Positions 14,252 to 18,632 of a stretch of DNA of 18,632 bases are shown piece after piece (position 1 is the stretch's first letter; every line of letters starts with the position of its first letter). The position numbers and the translations under genes were made by a program. The stretch is from Gallionella sp. UBA4737 (GTDB lineage Bacteria > Pseudomonadota > Gammaproteobacteria > Burkholderiales > Gallionellaceae), in the NCBI GenBank assembly GCA_002403995.1, contig DHIV01000110.1, forward strand, positions 12,286 to 30,917. Direction: 5' to 3'. The notes beneath the pieces are model-generated. The model was not told the origin of the DNA. It saw nothing but the letters and a program-made list of their open reading frames with translations, and made no database searches.

Positions 14252-16261
14252 ATGAAAAATTTATTACAAATTGTTTTCGCTCTGACATTGCTATTTATAG
14301 TAACCGGTTGTGCGTCCATTACCGGTTCTTCCACACAAAGCGTTTCTGTGCAAACGTACGAACAGGCTGACGAGGAAGTAGTAGGCGCATCTTGCGAACT
14401 CTCAAACGACGAAGGAAATTGGTTTGTTATGGCTCCGGGTTCTGTCAGTATTCACAGGTCAAATAAGGATTTACAGGTTACATGCAAAAAAAGCAGTTCT
14501 GGTGCAGGTCGAGCAGCGGTGGTGTCTGATATTAAGGCAGCCATGTTTGGCAACATAATTTTTGGCGGCCCTATAGGCGTAATTATCGACCACACCAGTG
14601 GGGCTGCATACGAATACCCCGCTGCGATTAACATTCAGATGGGGAGTTTCACAAAAATTGAAACTTCCAAAAAACAATCAGGCCAGACAAATAACCTACC
14701 GTCAGATTCAATAAATAATTCGTCCCGGAAAGATGGCAACACGCCTCTAATTTGGGCGGCCTTCAGTGGTCATACAGATGCCGCCAAGTCGCTCATCGAG
14801 CAAGGCGCCAATGTCAACAGCGTGAACAATTCCGGCGAAACGCCGCTAAGCTTGGCGGCCATTAATGGCCAGCTAGAGACTGCCAAGTTGCTTGTTGAGA
14901 AAGGAGCTAATGTAAACAGTGTAACCAATAGCGGCGACACGCCGCTCATTTTCGCTGCTTCGAATGGCCATACAGAGACTGCCAGATTGTTAATCACACA
15001 GGGTGCCCATGTTGCTTTGCGTAATAAGGCTGGGGAAACCGCTTTGGGATTAGCCAAGAATAACAATCATACCGAAACCTACAACGTTATTGCTGTTGCA
15101 GAACTCAATGCTGAACTAAAATCATTGATCGCAACAAATGACATGGCAGGTCTGCGGGCGTTTCTGGATATCCACCCCAATGCATTATCTTCTATCAAGA
15201 ATGCAAAATTGCGTCTGCGTCTCACCGGCCCGGCAGAGTTGCGCATTGAGGATATTGCTCAACTGGTAAAGAGTAAGAAGAAGGATGCTCTCATCATCGC
15301 GAAAATCAGCAGCACCGCAGGCCCTTATAAGAAGTTCACTGACGATGAGATGGACGCATTGCAGGGCATGGACATTTCTGATGAGGTTGTAGCTGCCATG
15401 ATTGCGGTGACCAACGAATATAACAATAAACAAAAGCGAGCTGTTGAGCAACAACAGGCAGCTCAGCAACAAGCAGCTCAGCAACAAGCAGCAAGGAGCC
15501 AAGGGTCAGGCGGTGGTTTTATGGACAATCTTGTCAAAGGTTACGCTAATAATATGATGGGCGGTATGGCTGACAAGTTGGGCGCCAGTGGGGATGTTAT
15601 TGGGAAAGTTGGGTCTTTGGGAGTTCGTGCAATACAAGACAAAGGAAATCAGGATACCGGGTATGATCCGCAGCCAAGCGGAAGCAGTCAAAGCTCAGGC
15701 GGTGGCGTGATGGATAATCTCGTCAACAATTACAGCAATAAGGTGATGAGCGATTCACATAACACGTTGGAGGCTGCTGGTGGATTGGGGGTCGTGATGT
15801 CCCAAGGACTCAAGGCGGTAGAAAAGGACAATAATCAAGGCGACCGATCCAGCCAAACGGCAACGCAGACGCCAAGCTACCAAGCAACAGCGCAGAGTGG
15901 TGCAAGTAATGGCGACACATTGGACTGTTTCAAAACATTATCGGGTACCTGGCAACATCCGGTTGGTGGTACATGGAAGTTCGAAGGAGGGAATCGAGGC
16001 ACGTTGGTGTTGGATTCAACTAATTATGGGGCAGCAGCACAGCAGATCACCGAGTTATCCTTCACATCATGTGACAGCACAGTCATGCACTACAAGATTG
16101 TGCGTGCGGCGCTCATCAACACCGTTGATCCGGACATGGCTTACGATAAGACCCCTGAAAATGCCCCCACTGCATACCGTTGGTCCAAGGTATACACGCA
16201 GGCATATTCAATGGTTAGCGGGGAGTTGGCATTAGGGAACTATACTTACAGAAAACAGTAA
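14252..16261 (+). CDS. Ankyrin-repeat lipoprotein of unusual multidomain architecture
   Basis: Envelope lipoprotein of 669 residues; lipobox VTGC (Cys20). Residues 25-130 form a beta-rich lipoprotein domain seen in other proteobacterial lipoproteins (SCELSNDEGNWFVMAPGSVS, then DLQVTCKK, and a glycine-rich hydrophobic stretch FGNIIFGGPIGVIID). Residues 161-280 hold about four ankyrin repeats (DGNTPLIWAAFSGHTDAAKS and so on). Residues 281-395 are helical. A Gln/Ala tract (400-414) follows, then a duplicated unit, SGGGFMDNLVKGYANNMM (418-435) and SGGGVMDNLVNNYSNKVM (482-499). A C-terminal domain (about 555-669, LSGTWQHPVGGTWKFEGGNR...) looks like a small beta-barrel, lipocalin-like. Start has only a weak AGGG site. 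AT-rich codon use differs from the core genes. Role unknown; ankyrins suggest protein binding. Confidence 0.8.
   Translation: MKNLLQIVFALTLLFIVTGCASITGSSTQSVSVQTYEQADEEVVGASCELSNDEGNWFVMAPGSVSIHRSNKDLQVTCKKSSSGAGRAAVVSDIKAAMFGNIIFGGPIGVIIDHTSGAAYEYPAAINIQMGSFTKIETSKKQSGQTNNLPSDSINNSSRKDGNTPLIWAAFSGHTDAAKSLIEQGANVNSVNNSGETPLSLAAINGQLETAKLLVEKGANVNSVTNSGDTPLIFAASNGHTETARLLITQGAHVALRNKAGETALGLAKNNNHTETYNVIAVAELNAELKSLIATNDMAGLRAFLDIHPNALSSIKNAKLRLRLTGPAELRIEDIAQLVKSKKKDALIIAKISSTAGPYKKFTDDEMDALQGMDISDEVVAAMIAVTNEYNNKQKRAVEQQQAAQQQAAQQQAARSQGSGGGFMDNLVKGYANNMMGGMADKLGASGDVIGKVGSLGVRAIQDKGNQDTGYDPQPSGSSQSSGGGVMDNLVNNYSNKVMSDSHNTLEAAGGLGVVMSQGLKAVEKDNNQGDRSSQTATQTPSYQATAQSGASNGDTLDCFKTLSGTWQHPVGGTWKFEGGNRGTLVLDSTNYGAAAQQITELSFTSCDSTVMHYKIVRAALINTVDPDMAYDKTPENAPTAYRWSKVYTQAYSMVSGELALGNYTYRKQ
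15452..15497 (+). repeat. Short tandem repeat coding for a Gln/Ala tract
   Basis: About three copies of a 15-base unit close to CAGCTCAGCAACAAG, encoding AAQQQ. Because the unit is a multiple of three, copy changes keep the frame, so length variants are likely between strains. Confidence 0.75.
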
Positions 16262-16339
16262 AAGTCAGCTCGCACAGAACATGAACGGCTAAGCAGAAGA
16301 CAGCAAACAATTCACCGGATCAACCTATTGGTGGTAATG

Positions 16340-17056
16340 ATGAGATATTTTTCCCTTTTGCTTATGCTGCTCTGTTATCACCCCTCATTTGCAGAGGAAG
16401 CAACTAGCTGCATTAAAATTGGACAAACTGGAGGCGCTCAATCGATTAAAAACACATGTAAGGAAAATGTTTGGGCCTTCTGGTGCCTCGATACGGGCGT
16501 CCTCAAGGATTCTGCATGTGGTCAACACCATAACTATTACCAGCAATTTTCAATACTGAGGCAGGGGAAATCTGTCAGCAATCCTGAAACTACGCCGTTA
16601 GGTGTAAAGATAAGATATGGCGCCTGTGCAGGTAAGGAGGGGCAACCCAAGACATATTCAGTCGTAGATGAGTTGGGTAACTACATATGCGCTTGGCCAA
16701 TATCTGAGTCCAGTGATCTGACAGCCTTTAATGTTACTGCTGCTGGGTCAAGCAAAGATGAAGCCTGTAGTATTGCAAAGGAGATAGCGAAGGACGCCTC
16801 AGCTAGTGAATGTTACTGCGATCAGCGTGGAAATACCCACATATGCCGAGTAGAAGTGACTGGCCCAAAGCCAGACGAACCATTGGCTGCTATGGGCATG
16901 AAAAAGTTACGAGCACTTGATGTTCCCCAAAAGGCCCGCGAGTTTGAAGGATTTATAAATGCTCAACCTGCACTTAAATTGCCTTCGGGATGCAAACAAA
17001 TGGATGTGTGGTGTACTTCTCTTAAGCGACCTGTCGCCTTCGGTGTTAGGGGTTAA
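16340..17056 (+). CDS. Cysteine-rich secreted protein of unknown function
   Basis: Protein of 238 residues with a signal peptide MRYFSLLLMLLCYHPSFA cleaved before EEATSC. The mature part has twelve cysteines, an even number that suits disulphide bonding in the periplasm or outside. The first half has a NTCKENVWAFWC...SACGQ...KIRYGAC pattern, similar in style to small secreted domains of proteobacteria in which two strands are tied by cysteines; the second has EACSIAKEIAKDASASECYC and GNTHICRVEV. Start: TTG 16328, GTG 16331, ATG 16337 and ATG 16340 are in frame; GGTGG at 16330-16334 favours 16340. It follows the ankyrin lipoprotein by 78 bp on the same strand and shares its base composition. 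No family recognised with confidence. Confidence 0.7.
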   Translation: MRYFSLLLMLLCYHPSFAEEATSCIKIGQTGGAQSIKNTCKENVWAFWCLDTGVLKDSACGQHHNYYQQFSILRQGKSVSNPETTPLGVKIRYGACAGKEGQPKTYSVVDELGNYICAWPISESSDLTAFNVTAAGSSKDEACSIAKEIAKDASASECYCDQRGNTHICRVEVTGPKPDEPLAAMGMKKLRALDVPQKAREFEGFINAQPALKLPSGCKQMDVWCTSLKRPVAFGVRG

Positions 17057-17113
17057 TCCAATGGGTGAAATTACCTCTGCAATACACTATCTGGATTTCA
17101 CCTGACTTTTGTG

Positions 17114-17164
17114 GACACATTCCAAACTTCTGCTTTATGGTAGTTTGAAGTTCGGCTATGTGTC
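17114..17164. repeat. Imperfect inverted repeat between convergent genes
   Basis: GACACATTCCAAACTTC (17114-17130) and GAAGTTCGGCTATGTGTC (17147-17164) are near-complementary over 17-18 bases. An alternative perfect pairing, CAAACT (17123-17128) with AGTTTG (17142-17147), also exists. It lies between the cysteine-rich gene and the end of the replication gene. There is no T tract, so a terminator is not certain; a remnant of a mobile element end is possible. Confidence 0.45.
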
Positions 17165-17211
17165 GAAAGCCGCCTTTTACCCTTCCCAATTGCCTGCCTG
17201 AAAGCTGAATC

Positions 17212-18237
17212 TCAAGCCAGTTTTAATTTGGTATCGAAATACAGCGATGTGCCAATCGCCCAATATGGGACTTGAGCAATCGCTTCAGGGCGCAGAACGC
17301 GAATCAAAGGAATGACGTTGTCAGGTGTTGAAGGCTGGCGAATAGCGATGTCAATTCCATGACTGAGAAACTCTCTGCGGTAGCGATAGAAAGTGGCCTT
17401 GGGATACATGCCGCGTGGGTCTTCTCCATCTTTCCAGAGTTTATAAACTGCGATCAATCGTGCTGGCAGATCATCGAGAATCGCTGGTGTAAGACTGAAT
17501 TGTTCGGCCATATCTAACCCTCTATGTGAGTCATCAGGTGTTCAATCGGTGTGGTTTCCGTCCAATTGCTGGCGCGGTCTAATTCGAGTTCCTTGAGCTG
17601 TATGCTGCGCAGCATCAATTCTCCACGGAGCTTATTATCTGCCCACTTCATCAGGTTGTCACGATCAAGAATCTCATTCGGTAGCCTGTGGCTTTTTCCG
17701 GTAGCGTCGAGCTCGCCACCCTTGGAAGAAAACTTGATAGACCAGCCCCGCGAGTGTTGGCCGAAGTAAAGAGTGCCTCCTCTCGTTACTGGGCGACCAT
17801 GACGGCTCTTGGACTGGAATTCGGCAGCGCGTAGCCATGACCGGACATCGGCTCGAATAGGCAAGTTCCACATGGCTGTACTGTCCACCCGTTTTAGATC
17901 ATAGTGGCCAGTTTTCCACGCCTCGATATCACTAGCGGTCGGGGGAGAGCCTCAGAAGCGGAATAAGGCGGTGCATGACGTGTTCTACGAGTGCGACGAG
18001 GTTGTCAGAACCGAACAGGTTATGGCCTTGCAGCCACTTGGACGGGTTGCCGTCAAAATAGAGTTGGCTTGGGCCATTTGATTTGATACTGATGTTTGAT
18101 TCGTGAGAGCCGGAAACTTGCTGCTTTTTCTCGACTTGCCATTCAATTTCACCGTCAGGCGAAATACAGGCGATTCTCCCTCCGTTGATTGTCTCGGAGT
18201 GATAGCAAGGGAGAATGGCGGTCGCCCAGTCGATCAT
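17212..18237 (-). pseudogene. Filamentous-phage replication initiator (gene II/X family) split by two 1-base indels
   Basis: Three consecutive minus-strand frames form one protein of about 341 residues. Part 1 (18237-17932) starts MIDWATAILPCYH and has GNPSKWLQGHNLFGSD, typical of the phage CRI domain. One surplus base in the G5 run 17941-17945 shifts the frame; removing it gives LSPTASDIEAWKTGHYDLKR, which runs into part 2 (17888-17514: VRSWLRAAEFQSKSRHGRPV, GGTLYFGQHSRGW). A missing T near 17516-17518 (GGTTAGATATG for GGTTTAGATATG) breaks it from part 3 (17511-17212), the phage X domain (TFYRYRREFLSHGIDIAIRQ). Gene II proteins nick the plus origin for rolling-circle replication. IKFSSKGG has Ser where I recall Tyr in relatives. 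No coat, Zot or ssDNA-binding genes are present here, so it is an isolated remnant, unless the indels are sequencing errors. Confidence 0.85.
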
Positions 18238-18339
18238 AAATCGTGACGAAATAGTGACCGAGCAGGGACAGAAATAGCCCTTTCTGGACTAAATCTCGAC
18301 TCTTGAGGAAAAACAGAAAAGCGCTAAAATGGCTTGTCT

Positions 18340-18408
18340 GCGTTGGTTTCCGCTGGTTTGCGGCTACCGTATGTCTGGCGGAGAGGGGGAGTTATGTCCC
18401 CCCCCCCC
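18340..18408. other. Putative rolling-circle origin zone with G5/C11 hairpin
   Basis: CCGC (18350-18353) and GCGG (18360-18363) form a small hairpin in a GGTTT-rich stretch. Then GGGGG (18385-18389), loop AGTTATGT and a run of eleven C (18398-18408) make a strong G-C hairpin. Position directly upstream of a gene II-type initiator fits the phage intergenic origin, but the nick site was not identified. Confidence 0.35.
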
Positions 18409-18498
18409 ATTTTATTTTCGTTGTTGTATATAGCATATTTGCCTAAGATGTTGTGAGTTAGCAATTGCGTGATGCGCCAAACACTACGTTAGAGCGAG

Positions 18499-18515
18499 TT
18501 GATAATACTTATCAA
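18499..18515. promoter_or_regulatory. Fur-box-like palindrome
   Basis: TTGATAATACTTATCAA is a perfect palindrome of 7-bp arms around TAC. The inner 15 bases match the 7-1-7 Fur consensus TGATAATNATTATCA at all but one position. TATAAT at 18518-18523 lies next to it, so it may overlap a promoter whose gene is beyond the right edge. Could also be another AT-rich operator. Confidence 0.45.
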
Positions 18516-18571
18516 TATATAATTACACCGCAGTCAGGAATTAAGGCTACAGATGGAGCAACGCCATATTT

Positions 18572-18632
18572 GTAGGGTGGATAAGCGTAGCGCATCCACC
18601 ATGCCCAAGTTGGTGGATGCGCTACGCTTATC
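18572..18632. repeat. REP-like perfect 22-bp inverted repeat, cut by the window end
   Basis: The left arm 18580-18601 (GATAAGCGTAGCGCATCC...) is exactly complementary to the right arm 18611-18632, with the 9-base loop TGCCCAAGT. The left arm is preceded by GTAGGGTG, so the palindrome probably extends beyond the window. GTAGGGTGGATAAGCG-type repeats are widespread between genes in beta- and gammaproteobacteria. Confidence 0.9.

Larger units (their letters stand above)
18238..18632. other. 395-bp gene-free region upstream of the replication initiator
   Basis: No coding frame of note. It holds a probable phage origin zone (about 18320-18410), a G5/C11 hairpin, a Fur-like palindrome, and a REP-like inverted repeat at the edge. 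The first 100 bases next to the initiator ATG show no clear ribosome site. A promoter-like TATAAT occurs at 18518-18523 with no good -35. Confidence 0.5.

Noticed and set aside
18430..18560. dif-type XerCD site as the inovirus attachment site
   Set aside because: I looked for a dif-like 28-mer in the flanks of the phage remnant and found none with convincing arms.

Overview
The window looks like a chromosomal segment of a Gram-negative betaproteobacterium; a member of the Nitrosomonadales/Gallionellaceae type is plausible, but this rests on gene content and general sequence feel, not on a marker gene. The left two thirds (1 to about 13.2 kb) is GC-rich core sequence with tightly packed genes. 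The right third (about 13.3 kb to the end) is visibly more AT-rich, loosely packed, and carries gene remnants and palindromes, as expected for an accessory island.

Layout. 1-2936 (+): the end of a branched-chain amino acid ABC importer operon (livH 3' end, livM, livG, livF, each overlapping the next). 2982-5287 (+): a YpfH-type serine esterase and an MFS_3-type exporter with a soluble C-terminal domain. 5288-5706: a gene-free leader region with one strong hairpin. 5707-6027 (+): an HU-family DNA-binding protein, facing across a shared hairpin terminator a relA-type (p)ppGpp synthetase (6087-8225, -). This RelA lacks the C-terminal ACT domain, has a degenerate HD site and carries an unusual 59-residue insertion inside its synthetase domain. 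8309-9670 (-): a PA2779-like membrane protein followed by a PA2778-like C39-type lipoprotein peptidase with TPRs; a terminator-shaped hairpin lies inside the second gene's signal-peptide codons. 10707/9856 and 12622/10709 (-): a DUF4105 (Lnb-type) outer-envelope protein coupled to an alpha/beta-hydrolase lipoprotein. 12692-13174 (-): a DUF3015 secreted protein with a clear terminator.

The island begins at about 13.3 kb with two broken genes on the minus strand: the frameshifted C-terminal end of a TauE/SafE-like permease and the N-terminal arm domain of a phage-type tyrosine integrase. Then come three genes in a row on the plus strand whose products are all predicted to be exported: a 35-codon lipoprotein-like peptide whose ribosome binding site sits in a hairpin, a 669-residue ankyrin-repeat lipoprotein of unusual architecture, and a cysteine-rich secreted protein. 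Opposite them is a filamentous-phage (inovirus) gene II/X-type replication initiator, split by two compensating single-base indels in short homopolymers, with a probable origin region, a G5/C11 hairpin, a Fur-box-like palindrome and a perfect 22-bp inverted repeat (REP-like) running off the right edge.

The most original parts are the RelA insertion, the hidden-RBS micro-lipoprotein with its exported neighbours, the in-gene attenuator between the PA2779/PA2778 pair, and the decayed inovirus initiator beside a REP-like element. No rRNA, tRNA or CRISPR array was seen.
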